Shown: positions 7,991 to 15,980 of the stretch, piece by piece
Layout: the number at the start of each line of letters is the position of its first letter
How positions within the stretch are numbered: position 1 is the first letter of the stretch
Assembly: GCF_025630775.1 (NCBI RefSeq)
Contig: NZ_JAOSZE010000044.1
Location: forward strand, 22,914 to 86,913
Length of the DNA stretch: 64,000 bases
Source: Actinoplanes sp. KI2
GTDB taxonomy: Bacteria; Actinomycetota; Actinomycetes; Mycobacteriales; Micromonosporaceae
Reading direction: 5' to 3'
Position numbers and translations under genes: made by a program
The notes under the pieces: generated by a model
Databases searched by the model: none
Told to the model about the DNA's origin: nothing
What the model saw: the letters and a program-made list of their open reading frames with translations, nothing else

Positions 7991-8770
7991 CTAGGGTTTG
8001 CGGCCCACGCCGCCGTAGAGCGCGACCTGCGCGTCGGTCAGTTCGGCCGGCTCGGTCGGGCGCCACTGCAGGATCGGCACCACGCCCGGATCGACCAGGT
8101 CGAGGCCGTCGAAGAAGCGGGTCACCTCGGCCCGCGACCGCAGATGGCTGGGCATGCCCTGGCGGCGCATGACCTCGACGAAGCGGGCCCACTTCTGCGG
8201 CTCGTGGTCGGCGGTCACGTGCGACACCACCAGGTAGCTGCCGCTCGGCAGGGCGGCCAGCAACTTTGCCACCAGGCCGTACGGGTCGGCGTCGTCCTCG
8301 AAGAAGTGCAGGATGGCGAACAGGAGCAACGCGACCGGCCGGGACAGGTCGAGATTGTCGCGGGCGCCGGCGAGCACCCGATCGACATCGCTCAGGTCCG
8401 AGTCGACGTACGCCGTGTGGCCGGCCGGCGCGCTGGTCAGCAGTGCTCGGGCGTGGGTGAGCACGAGCGGGTCGTTGTCCACGTAGACGATCCGCGCGGC
8501 CGGGTCGACCCCCTGGGCGACCTCGTGCACGTTCGGCGAGGTGGGCAGCCCGGTGCCGATGTCGAGGAACTGGCGGATCCCGGCGTCGGCGGCCAGCCAG
8601 CGTACCGCCCGGCGCATGAACGCCCGGTTCTGCAGGGGCGCGGTCGCGGCGTTCGGGTTGGCTTTCAGCCCCTCCTCGGCCGCCGCGCGGTCGACGGCGA
8701 AGTTGTCCTTGCCGCCGAGCAGGTAGTCGTAAACGCGGGCGGGATGGGCTCGATCCACGGGGGTCAGCAT
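7991..8770 (-). CDS. SAM-dependent methyltransferase, DUF574 (Methyltransf_19) family
   Basis: A 259-residue protein of a family expanded in actinomycetes. The hallmark start PARVYDYLLGGKDNF is present near residue 10, followed by NRAFMRRAV, FLDIGTGLPT (SAM loop, near residue 66) and IVYVDNDPLV (acidic residue that holds the SAM ribose). Targets of this family are generally unknown. The ATG at 8770 gives the family N-terminus; the longer open frame to 8890 would run over the ribosome site of the divergent aminotransferase gene. The two genes share an 82-bp intergenic promoter region. Confidence 0.88.
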   Translation of the reverse strand: MLTPVDRAHPARVYDYLLGGKDNFAVDRAAAEEGLKANPNAATAPLQNRAFMRRAVRWLAADAGIRQFLDIGTGLPTSPNVHEVAQGVDPAARIVYVDNDPLVLTHARALLTSAPAGHTAYVDSDLSDVDRVLAGARDNLDLSRPVALLLFAILHFFEDDADPYGLVAKLLAALPSGSYLVVSHVTADHEPQKWARFVEVMRRQGMPSHLRSRAEVTRFFDGLDLVDPGVVPILQWRPTEPAELTDAQVALYGGVGRKP

Positions 8771-8852
8771 AGAGGCAATTGCATTGAACGATCGCCCCGG
8801 TCCGCCCGTACTCGTGAAGGGCAAGGTCGCCGAAGAGGGAGTGGGAGTCGCG

Positions 8853-10109
8853 ATGGCAGGGACCGGAATCGACACCTCGATCCTGCACAAAGGGTCGCAC
8901 AGTGCGTCTTATTTCGATCTCGCTCGAAGTGCCGGCGACGGAGTGGAGATCGTCGACTTCTGCATCCCGTGCAACCCGTACTTCCCGACCCCGGAGATGT
9001 TCGACGAGCTCGCCCGGGAGCTGAAGAACATCCTCAAGTACTACCCGTCGGACTCGGCCGGCATCACCAAGAAGCTGGCCAGCGTGCTCGGCCTGCACCC
9101 GCAGACGGTGGCGATGGCGAACGGGTCCACCGAGCTGATCACCTGGATCGACCACCTGCTGATCAAGGAGAGCGTGGCGATCCCGATCCCGACCTTCGGC
9201 CGCTGGACCGACCAGCCGTTCGAGACCGGCAAGCGGGTCGACATGTTCCCCCTGCAGGAACGCGACGGTTTCCGGCTCAACCTGGACGACTATGTCCGGT
9301 TCATCCGCGAGCGCAAGTCGCGGGTCGCGGTGATCTGCAACGTGAACAACCCGGACGGCAACTACATCCCCCGCCGCGACGTCATCCGGTTCATGGACAT
9401 GCTCGGCGACCTCGACCTCGTGGTGATCGACGAGTCGTTCATCGACTTCTCCGACGCCGAGCAGTACCCGTCGGTCGGCCCGGACGCGGTGATCCGGCCG
9501 AACACGGTCGTGCTGAAGAGCCTCGGCAAGAACTTCGGCCTGCACGGCATCCGCTTCGGCTACATGCTGGCGAACCCGGCGATCGCCGGGACGATCGGCA
9601 AGGCGCTGCCGAAGTGGAACCTCAACTCCCTCGCGGAGAAGGTCGTCTTCATGATTCAAGAACACGAGGAGGAGTACGAGGACAGCCTGCGCCTGTTGAG
9701 CCGGGACCGGCGGCAGATGGCGGGGGAGTTGTCCCGCGTACCCGGACTCACCGTCTTTCCGTCCCAGGGAAACTTCATCCTGGTGAAACTCCCGACCGAG
9801 TGGTCCGGCGTGGCGCTGCGCGACTTCCTGGTCGCCAACCACGGCGTCTACACCCGGGAGTGCGGCAACAAGCTCGGCATGACCAGCCAGTTCATGCGGC
9901 TGGTGGTGCGCCCGGCACGGGACGTCGACCGGCTGATCGACGGGATGATGGACTACGGCCGCCAGTTCCTGCCGCGCGGCCAGTACGACGACCCGCGCGC
10001 CCAGTACGACGACCCGCGCGGCGGCGGCTGGGAGGACGTCCCGGACAACCTGATCCAGTACCCCACCCGCCGGAGCGAGTACACGGCCCGGCGCGCGGCG
10101 AACGGGTAG
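8853..10109 (+). CDS. Pyridoxal-phosphate aminotransferase, class I/II (HisC/CobD-like)
   Basis: A 418-residue fold-type I PLP enzyme. Visible blocks are NGSTELITWI near residue 90, CNVNNPDGNYIP (PLP-ring Asn), VIDESFIDF (Asp contacting the pyridine nitrogen), SLGKNFGLHGIRFGY with the Schiff-base lysine near 226, and MRLVVRPARD with the carboxylate-binding Arg. The sequence resembles histidinol-phosphate or threonine-phosphate decarboxylase relatives, but the substrate cannot be read. The start at 8853 has a GGGAG site; the upstream TTG at 8784 does not. The C-terminus carries a direct duplication QYDDPRA/QYDDPRG (about 9982-10023), outside the conserved fold. Confidence 0.88.
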   Translation: MAGTGIDTSILHKGSHSASYFDLARSAGDGVEIVDFCIPCNPYFPTPEMFDELARELKNILKYYPSDSAGITKKLASVLGLHPQTVAMANGSTELITWIDHLLIKESVAIPIPTFGRWTDQPFETGKRVDMFPLQERDGFRLNLDDYVRFIRERKSRVAVICNVNNPDGNYIPRRDVIRFMDMLGDLDLVVIDESFIDFSDAEQYPSVGPDAVIRPNTVVLKSLGKNFGLHGIRFGYMLANPAIAGTIGKALPKWNLNSLAEKVVFMIQEHEEEYEDSLRLLSRDRRQMAGELSRVPGLTVFPSQGNFILVKLPTEWSGVALRDFLVANHGVYTRECGNKLGMTSQFMRLVVRPARDVDRLIDGMMDYGRQFLPRGQYDDPRAQYDDPRGGGWEDVPDNLIQYPTRRSEYTARRAANG

Positions 10110-10181
10110 CTTCCGGCGCTCTGGGTCGGTTGTTCGATCCCCGTACACGTGGGTGTTCGTTTGGTCCCTCATCGTGACGAC

Positions 10182-10841
10182 ATGCCCCAGTACCTGAACA
10201 CCGTCGCCGGCAGCCCGTGGGTCCTGGCCGTCGTGTTCGTCGTGGCCGGGCTCGACGCGCTGCTGCCGTTCATGCCGAGCGAGTCGACGGTGGTGGCCTG
10301 CGGCGTGGCGGCGGCCGGCACGGGGCGGCCCCATCTGGCGCTGCTGATCGCGGCGGCCTCGGCGGGCGCGTACCTGGGCGATCAGGCGTCGTTCCGGATC
10401 GGCCGGCGCAGCACCGGACCGGTCGAGGCGCGGCTGAGCCACCGTCGGGCGCGGGCCCTGCACGCCTGGGTGCGCCGGCTGCTGCACAGCCGCGGCGGGC
10501 TGGTCATCGTGTTCGCCCGGTACCTGCCCGGCGGCCGGTCGACCACCGCGCTGGCGGCCGGGTTGGTTGGCTACCCCGCGGCGCGGTTCCACTGGTACAC
10601 GGCGATCGGCGTGGTGGTGTGGGCGGTCGAGGCCGCGCTGATCGGCTACCTCGGCGGCGAGGTGTTCACCGGGCGGCCGCTCCTCGGCCTCCTGCTGGCC
10701 GGCGCGGTGGCGCTCGCCATCTCCGGGTTCGCGGTGCTCATTCAGCACGTTTTCGCGCCAACTCCGGCCGAACCGATCCCGTCCGAGCAGGTGACGGCAT
10801 CGTCCACAGCCGTGCTTCGACGCTCGTCATCGCGTAGTTAA
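10182..10841 (+). CDS. DedA-family membrane protein
   Basis: A 219-residue integral membrane protein of the DedA/SNARE-associated (VTT) family, whose members act in lipid flipping and envelope homeostasis. FMPSESTVVACGVAAA near residues 28-43 and FARYLPGGRSTTALAAG near 125-141 match the re-entrant-loop motifs with the key Arg. Hydrophobic segments follow in VVVWAVEAALIGYLGG and LLGLLLAGAVALAISGF. The ATG at 10182 places the first membrane segment as usual; an upstream in-frame GTG at 10149 is possible. The protein ends in a polar Ser/Arg tail. It is followed after 55 bases by the DUF4142 gene on the same strand. Confidence 0.85.
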   Translation: MPQYLNTVAGSPWVLAVVFVVAGLDALLPFMPSESTVVACGVAAAGTGRPHLALLIAAASAGAYLGDQASFRIGRRSTGPVEARLSHRRARALHAWVRRLLHSRGGLVIVFARYLPGGRSTTALAAGLVGYPAARFHWYTAIGVVVWAVEAALIGYLGGEVFTGRPLLGLLLAGAVALAISGFAVLIQHVFAPTPAEPIPSEQVTASSTAVLRRSSSRS

Positions 10842-10896
10842 TCTTTTCCGCTCGGTGACGCGTACTTCCTGTCAACATCCTGTGCAGGAGGTCCGC

Positions 10897-11655
10897 ATGC
10901 TTGGCTGGCGTCGACTCTGGGGTCCCGCGATCGCGGCCCTCGCGCTGACCCTGATCGACCCGGGGGCGGCCTGGGCGGAGCCGGGCGTTCCGGTCCCGCC
11001 CAACGGGCTGCTCTCCGACAAGGCCCGGGGTGCGGTGTCCGCGGCCGACCGCGACTTCGTGACCAAGGTGCGCCTGGCCGGGCTGTGGGAGATCCCGGCC
11101 GGGGACATGGCGCAGCAACGCTCGCAGAACGCGCGCATCCAGGAGATCGGGCGGACGATCGCCGGGCAGCACAAGGCGCTCGACGAGCTCACCCGCGCCG
11201 CCGCCGCCAAGCTCAAGATCGACCTGCCGGACAAGCCGAACAGCGACCAGCAGAAGTGGCTCGGCGAGATGCGCGACGCGACCGGCGCCGATTTCGACCA
11301 GATCTACATCGACCGGCTGCGGGCCGCGCACGGGAAGATCTTCCCGGCGATCGCGGCGATCCGGGCCGGCACCCGCAACGACACCGTGCGGCGGCTCGCG
11401 CAGCAGGCCAACCAGTTCGTGATGACACACATGACGCTGCTCGAGTCGAGCGGAATCGTCGACTTCCAGGGGTTGCCGACCGTGCCGCCGCCGTCCGCGA
11501 GCGCCGCCCCGGTGCTCGCCGCCGAGCGCCGGACCACCTCGCCGGTGACCAGCACGCCGGTGATCCTGCTCGCGCTGGCCGGCGGGATCCTGGCCGGCAT
11601 CCTCGGCACCCGCTTCCTGGTCGGCCGCCGCCCCCGCCGGTACTACCGAGGCTGA
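10897..11655 (+). CDS. Secreted DUF4142 protein with C-terminal membrane anchor
   Basis: A 252-residue protein. A signal peptide (RRLWGPAIAALALTLIDPGAAWAEP) is followed by a DUF4142 helical domain (LSDKARGAVSAADRDFVTKVRLAGLWEI to THMTLLESSGIV, residues about 50-190). A Ser/Pro/Ala linker follows, then one membrane segment (TPVILLALAGGILAGILG) with a basic tail. DUF4142 proteins are ferritin-like helical bundles found in the cell envelope, with no firm function. AGGAGG lies seven bases before the ATG at 10897 and fixes the start. The last 28 bp of the gene, including the stop, are repeated just downstream. Confidence 0.85.
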   Translation: MLGWRRLWGPAIAALALTLIDPGAAWAEPGVPVPPNGLLSDKARGAVSAADRDFVTKVRLAGLWEIPAGDMAQQRSQNARIQEIGRTIAGQHKALDELTRAAAAKLKIDLPDKPNSDQQKWLGEMRDATGADFDQIYIDRLRAAHGKIFPAIAAIRAGTRNDTVRRLAQQANQFVMTHMTLLESSGIVDFQGLPTVPPPSASAAPVLAAERRTTSPVTSTPVILLALAGGILAGILGTRFLVGRRPRRYYRG

Positions 11656-11705
11656 CGCTACTCGACACGGCGGACGTCCCCGCCGGTACTGCCGCGGCTG
11701 ACGCC
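11632..11705 (+). repeat. Duplicated 28-bp gene end (DUF4142 stop region)
   Basis: Two copies at 11632-11659 and 11678-11705 match at 25 of 28 positions. The first spans the last codons and the TGA of the DUF4142 gene. The second, including the same TGA, lies 46 bases on, just before the next start codon. No function is evident. Confidence 0.85.
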
Positions 11706-11724
11706 TTTGGGTACGGTGGGCGTC

Positions 11725-12885
11725 ATGTCCGCCGATGTCGTGGTCGTCGGGGCCGGGCCGGCCGGTCTCACTCTCGCCAACCTGTTGCAGCGCAACGGGA
11801 TCGCCTGCGTCGTCCTGGAGGCCCGCGACCGCTCCTATGTGGAGCAGCGGCAGCGCGCCGGGGTGCTCGACCACTACGGCGGGCAGATCTTCGAGCGAGC
11901 CGGGCTCGCCGCGGAGGTGCTCGCGGGCGCGCCGGTCGAGAGGTTCCTCGAGCTCCGGTACGAGGGGAAGCCGCACCTGCTGGACGTGCCCGCCCTGGCC
12001 GGCGGGCGGGCCGGGTGGATCGTCCCGCAACAGATGCTGGTGCGGCGGCTGCTCGGCACGTTCCTGGCCGGCGGCGGCGATCTGCGGTTCGAGGCGCGGG
12101 AGGTGGCGCTGCACGACCTGACCTCCGCGCCGCGGGTGACATACACCGACGCCGCCGGACCGCACGAGATCGAGTGCTCGTACGTGGCCGGTTGCGACGG
12201 CTTCCACGGGGTGAGCCGGCCGAGCATCCCCGAGGACGAGCTGACCACGTACACGTTCGACCACGGCATCGGCTGGTACACGGTGCTCGCCGACGCGCCG
12301 CCGCCCCGCTACCCACTGATGGGAATCGGTGCGAACGGTTTCGCCGCGCAGTTCGCCCGCGGGCCCGGGGCAAGCCGCTTCTACGTGCAGTACCGGCCGG
12401 GCGCCGAGGACCCGCGTGCCTGGCCGGACGACCGGACGTGGGCCGAGCTGCGGGTCCGGCTCGGCGATCCCGGCCTGCCGGGCGGGGCCATCACCGACCG
12501 CGAGATCGTGGAGATGCGCAGCTTCGTGGCCGAGCCCATGGCGTACGGGAAATTGTTCCTGGCCGGCGATGCCGCCCACATCATCACGCCGATGGGCGCC
12601 AAGGGGATGAACCTGGCGATCGCCGACGCGGACGTGCTGGCCGACGCGCTCACCTCGGCGCTGCGCGGAGACGACGCCGCGCTGCGCGCCTACTCCGACG
12701 TGTGCCTGCGCCGCACCTGGGACTACCAGGACTTCTCCCGCTGGTTCACCGAAATGGTGCACGACATCGACGGCGATCCGTTCCGGCGGCGGCTGGCCCG
12801 GGCGCGGTTCGACCGGTTGTTCACCAACCAGGCCGCGGCGGCCGCCTTCGCCGACATGATGGCCGGCGTGGAACTGGTGTCCTGA
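11725..12885 (+). CDS. PobA-like flavin-dependent aromatic hydroxylase
   Basis: A 386-residue class A flavoprotein monooxygenase. VGAGPAGL near residues 8-15 binds FAD, GCDGFHGVSRPSIP near 155-168 holds the DG motif, and LAGDAAHIITPMGAKGMNLA near 277-296 holds the GD motif. RQRAGVLD matches the NADPH-contact block of 4-hydroxybenzoate 3-hydroxylase. The whole length aligns with PobA. However, the residues that in the Pseudomonas enzyme hold and deprotonate the phenol (Tyr201, Ser212) seem to be replaced here, while Arg214 is kept, so the natural substrate may differ. That comparison is from memory. A dienelactone hydrolase gene follows after 49 bases, suggesting an aromatic ring degradation pair. 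Confidence 0.85.
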   Translation: MSADVVVVGAGPAGLTLANLLQRNGIACVVLEARDRSYVEQRQRAGVLDHYGGQIFERAGLAAEVLAGAPVERFLELRYEGKPHLLDVPALAGGRAGWIVPQQMLVRRLLGTFLAGGGDLRFEAREVALHDLTSAPRVTYTDAAGPHEIECSYVAGCDGFHGVSRPSIPEDELTTYTFDHGIGWYTVLADAPPPRYPLMGIGANGFAAQFARGPGASRFYVQYRPGAEDPRAWPDDRTWAELRVRLGDPGLPGGAITDREIVEMRSFVAEPMAYGKLFLAGDAAHIITPMGAKGMNLAIADADVLADALTSALRGDDAALRAYSDVCLRRTWDYQDFSRWFTEMVHDIDGDPFRRRLARARFDRLFTNQAAAAAFADMMAGVELVS

Positions 12886-12934
12886 CCCGCGGTTCGGCCG
12901 CGTCCGGTCACTCGCGCCACTAGGGTCACTCGGC

Positions 12935-13657
12935 ATGAAGGTACGCGAGGAAGAAGTGAAGGTTTCCGGCCGGATCCGGTCGATCGTGATCCGGCCGGTG
13001 GGCGAGCGGTCGTGGCCCGGGGTGCTGCTCTACACGGACATCTTCCAGCTGACCGAGTCGACGCTGCGCACCGCCCGGCGACTCGCGGCGGCGGGATTCG
13101 TCGTCTGCGTACCGGAAATCTATCCGCACGGTGAGCTGGCCGGCGTCGCCCTGGAGTTCGACGACGCCGGGAAGGCGGCCGGGCTGGCCGGCGCCGCGGC
13201 CACGCCGACCGCGTCGTTCGACGCCGACCGCGGGACCGTTCTCGACTACCTGGCGGCCCGCGACGACGTGACGGCGCTGTTCGTGACCGGGTTCTGCATC
13301 GGCGGGCATCTGGCCTTCCGGGCGGCCTTCGACCCGCGGGTGGCGGCGACGGTGTGCTTCTACCCGACCGGTTTGCAGAACGGCGGGCTGGGCGCGGACG
13401 TGGCGGACTCGCTCTCCCGGGCCGCCGGGATCCGGGGCCGCCTGATGGTCGTCTTCGGATCGCAGGACCCGCACGTGCCCGCCGACGCCCGCCTGCAGGT
13501 CGTCTCGGCCCTGTACGCCGCGGGCCTCGACGATCTGGAACTGCACATCTACCGGGGCGGCGAACACGCCTTCATGCGCGACATCGGCGCCCGCCACGAC
13601 CCGGCCCTGACCGATCTGGCCCTGGCCGAGGCGGTCTCCTTCTTCGGCGGCCGATAG
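12935..13657 (+). CDS. Dienelactone hydrolase family protein
   Basis: A 240-residue alpha/beta hydrolase of the dienelactone hydrolase family. The triad is readable: nucleophile Cys near 121 in GFCIGGHLAF, Asp near 178 in GSQDPHVP, and His near 211 in GGEHAFM. The Cys nucleophile is typical of true dienelactone hydrolases, which open the lactone formed after ring cleavage of (chloro)catechols. It is cytoplasmic, with no signal peptide. Its position behind the PobA-like gene supports a role in aromatic catabolism, although other members act on different esters. A long palindrome 50 bases downstream may end the transcript. Confidence 0.88.
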   Translation: MKVREEEVKVSGRIRSIVIRPVGERSWPGVLLYTDIFQLTESTLRTARRLAAAGFVVCVPEIYPHGELAGVALEFDDAGKAAGLAGAAATPTASFDADRGTVLDYLAARDDVTALFVTGFCIGGHLAFRAAFDPRVAATVCFYPTGLQNGGLGADVADSLSRAAGIRGRLMVVFGSQDPHVPADARLQVVSALYAAGLDDLELHIYRGGEHAFMRDIGARHDPALTDLALAEAVSFFGGR

Positions 13658-13706
13658 GCGCTTCCCGGCCGGCCCGCGGCGATACCCCGGACGGGTCAGC
13701 TTGTTC

Positions 13707-13738
13707 CCCCGGGCGGTACAGGGCTGTACCGCCCGGGG
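13707..13738. promoter_or_regulatory. 32-bp palindrome upstream of the XRE remnant
   Basis: A perfect 15-bp inverted repeat (CCCCGGGCGGTACAG and its complement) is separated by two bases. It lies 50 bases after the dienelactone hydrolase stop and 25 bases before the start of the truncated XRE gene. It could be a terminator for the former, or an operator bound by the intact relative of the regulator; the near-zero loop and the CGGTACAG/CTGTACCG core favour an operator. Confidence 0.6.
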
Positions 13739-13762
13739 CGTCGGCGAAATTAGCGTCGGGGC

Positions 13763-14139
13763 ATGACGGTCGGAGAGCGGATCAGGGCGCGGCGCCTGCT
13801 GCGCGGCTGGAGCATGCGGTACGCGGCGAGCCGGGCCGGCGTCTCCCACGCCACCTGGAGCCGGATCGAGCGCGGGCGGTCGCCGTCGCGGAGCACACCA
13901 ACCCGGCCACCATCGCGGCCGGCTGCCGGCAGGTCTTCTATTACGCCGACACCGCGCGGGCGCTCGCCCAACTGCGCGGGCGGGATCGGGAGGCGATCCG
14001 GTTCCTGCTCACCGCCGAGCGGATCGCGCCGCAACACCTTCATGCGTCGCCGCTCGCCCAGGAAACGACCCGATCGCTCCTGGACCGGTCGGGCGGCACC
14101 CAGTTGCGCGGCCTCTGCGAGCGCCTGGGCGTCGCCTGA
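13763..14139 (+). pseudogene. XRE-family regulator with internal deletion and frameshift
   Basis: The first 39 codons read MTVGERIRARRLLRGWSMR and on to SRIERGR, a complete helix-turn-helix of the XRE type common in actinomycetes. At about 13880 this frame loses similarity. The family C-terminus (EHTNPATIAAGCRQVFYYAD to LCERLGVA) continues in another frame up to 14139. Intact relatives are roughly twice as long, so the middle, including most of the sensor part, appears deleted and the frame broken at the junction. The product is probably not functional, although the 5' frame alone could still make a DNA-binding fragment. Confidence 0.75.
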
Positions 14140-14141
14140 AG

Positions 14142-14262
14142 CTCAGCGGCGGACCGATCGCCGGGTTCAGCGCCGGACCGATCGCCGGGTTCAGCGCCGG
14201 ATGTCGCCGGGCCGCTCGCCTCCAGCACCATCGGCAGGTTCAGCGGCGGACCGATCGCCGGG
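14142..14262. repeat. 24-bp repeats copying the stop region of the 14240 gene
   Basis: Full copies lie at 14142-14165, 14166-14189 and 14239-14262, with a partial copy at 14190-14211. The last is the actual end of the minus-strand gene (codons RRSVRR and TGA). The others sit downstream of that stop and keep the TGA. The array also abuts the end of the XRE remnant from the other side. Confidence 0.85.
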
Positions 14263-15337
14263 CTAGCAGGATGCCGAGCAGCGCGGCCAGACCCAGCAGC
14301 AGCACGCCACCGGTGATCAGCAGACCGGCCGGAGTCCCGGCGCGCCGGACGGCGGATTTCGCCGCCTGGGCGACCCCCGGGCCGCCGGCCGGCGCGGCGG
14401 CCGTGCCGGTGGTGACCGCCGAGCTGGTGGCCGGCGCGGCGGCCGGGCTCGTGGTCACCGCCGGCCGCGGCGGCAGGGCGTAGCGCAGGATGTCGGCCTT
14501 CGTCCCGGCCGGCTGCCGGGACGTCTCGGAGACGGTCACCAGCGCCGTCCCGTCCGGCGTGTAGGCGACCGACTCGCCCTGCGGCTCGTCCGGCATCGGG
14601 ATCTGCCGCGGCTCGCCGTGCGTGATCGCGCCCACGACGTCCCCGCGCGTCACTGGGAACTCGAACGCGTCCGCGTAGGTCCGCAGCACCACGTGCCCGC
14701 CGTCGGGGCTGACCGCGCCGCCGGTGATGAGCAGCCGCCCGGCGATCGAGAACGGGTTGTCGGTCGCCGTGATCGGCAGCGCGACCTCACCCACCTTGCG
14801 CATCGGCGTCGTCGCCTTGGCGGCCAGGTCTCCGGCCGGCTCGTAGATCCCCGCGGTGCCTATCGTCTTGGTCACCACGATCGGTGTGCCGTCGCCGTCG
14901 AACAGCAGCGCCTCGGCGTCGTGCGGCCCGTCCGGATACGCCAGCCGGTAGAGCCTGGGGTGGCTCGATCCCGGCGGCAGCCGCCACAGCCCGATCGTCG
15001 GCCGGTTCCGGTTGTTGTCCCCGATGTCGGCGACCCACAGTGTCCCGCCCGGCGCGAGTCCCATGTCCTCGGTGTCCCGGGGCCGCGACGGATACGACAC
15101 CGTACGCGTGACCGCGCACCGCCCGTTCAGGTAGAAGATCTTCCGCGCGGCCGGATCGTCCGACCCGTCGTTGACCACCACGAACCCGCCGGAAGTCGCC
15201 ACCATCCCGGACAGCTCGGTCAGGTGTTTGCCGCCGATCCGGCACACCCGCTGCGAAGCGAGCGCCACACCCGGCGCGACCAGCAGACCGACCCCGATCA
15301 TCAGTGCGACCAGCGCCGCCCCCACCCGCAGTCTCAT
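14240..15337 (-). CDS. Secreted, membrane-anchored propeller-like protein of unknown function
   Basis: A 365-residue protein with a signal peptide (RVGAALVALMIGVGLLVAPGVALA). Its extracytoplasmic domain has repeated beta-strand blocks of the type LWVADIGDNNRNRPTIGLWR, DAEALLFDGDGTPIVVT and GESVAYTPDGTALVTVSE, which resemble esterase-like or lactonase-like beta-propellers. An Ala/Thr-rich linker and one C-terminal membrane segment (AGLLITGGVLLLGLAALLGILLARR) with basic residues follow, so the domain is tethered outside the cell. I do not recognise a catalytic signature. The ATG at 15337 fits the signal peptide; the longer frame overlaps neighbours. Its terminal codons and stop are duplicated three times downstream. 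Confidence 0.8.
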   Translation of the reverse strand: MRLRVGAALVALMIGVGLLVAPGVALASQRVCRIGGKHLTELSGMVATSGGFVVVNDGSDDPAARKIFYLNGRCAVTRTVSYPSRPRDTEDMGLAPGGTLWVADIGDNNRNRPTIGLWRLPPGSSHPRLYRLAYPDGPHDAEALLFDGDGTPIVVTKTIGTAGIYEPAGDLAAKATTPMRKVGEVALPITATDNPFSIAGRLLITGGAVSPDGGHVVLRTYADAFEFPVTRGDVVGAITHGEPRQIPMPDEPQGESVAYTPDGTALVTVSETSRQPAGTKADILRYALPPRPAVTTSPAAAPATSSAVTTGTAAAPAGGPGVAQAAKSAVRRAGTPAGLLITGGVLLLGLAALLGILLARRSVRR

Positions 15338-15387
15338 CGCCTTGCATTCCAGCAGACGATCGCCGGTGGCGGCGGCGCCACCCGGTG

Positions 15388-15948
15388 TCAGACTGCCGAC
15401 GGACGCGAGCGCAGCACCAGGACCAGCTGCATCGCGCCCAGCAGGAGCAGCCAGATGCCGGTCAGCACGACGATCGTGGTGAGCGACGGGCCCGGCCAGA
15501 TGAGCACGATCAGCCCGCCCAGCACGGACAGCCCACCGAGCAGGGCGAGGAGCCAGCGGGCCGGGCCGCCGCGGAAGTCGGCGAAGGCCTCGATCAGGGC
15601 GATGACGCCGCCGACCAGCCAGCTGATGCCGATGATGGTCGCGATGACCAGCAGCGACACCACGACGTCGCGCAGGCAGACGATGCCGCCGATGATGAAC
15701 AGCAGGCCGATCACCCCGCGTAGCGCCCGGTGCAGGCCGTCGGCGCCGCGCGCGGTGATCGCGTTGACCAGGTAGACGATGCCGTGGAAGAGCAGCCACA
15801 GCCCGAACAGGACGGCGCCGACGTGCAGGGTCTCGTCGGGCCAGACGAGGAACAGGATGCCGAAGACCAGCGAGACGACGGCCCCGGACAGGGCGAGCCA
15901 CCAGAGGAACTTTTCCGTACGACGGTCGGTCGAGAGCGTGTCGGTCAT
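15388..15948 (-). CDS. HdeD-like (DUF308) membrane protein
   Basis: A 186-residue protein with about six hydrophobic segments in three similar pairs (LALSGAVVSLVFGILFLVWP, AVLFGLWLLFHGIVYLV, GVIGLLFIIGGIVCL and so on). The recurring G-x-x-x-L-x-W-P and GxWLL patterns are those of the DUF308/HdeD family, linked to acid and envelope stress in other bacteria. The ATG at 15948 follows GAGGGAG at good spacing, which rules out the in-frame start at 15963. The upstream gap to the FMN reductase is only 32 bases and unusually AT-rich (15963-15985), so its promoter probably overlaps the end of that gene. Confidence 0.88.
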   Translation of the reverse strand: MTDTLSTDRRTEKFLWWLALSGAVVSLVFGILFLVWPDETLHVGAVLFGLWLLFHGIVYLVNAITARGADGLHRALRGVIGLLFIIGGIVCLRDVVVSLLVIATIIGISWLVGGVIALIEAFADFRGGPARWLLALLGGLSVLGGLIVLIWPGPSLTTIVVLTGIWLLLLGAMQLVLVLRSRPSAV

Positions 15949-15980
15949 CGATACTCCCTCCACGAAAAGTAAGATTCACT

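Noticed and set aside
7581..10748. A 1055-codon open frame on the minus strand
   Set aside because: It runs antisense across the aminotransferase and DedA genes and is low-complexity in Arg, Gly and Val. Long antisense frames are expected at this GC content, and its parts with real family sequence belong to the DUF574 methyltransferase only.
10738..12936. A 732-codon open frame antisense to the DUF4142 and PobA-like genes
   Set aside because: It covers two well-supported genes on the other strand and its translation is repetitive and Arg/Gly-rich.
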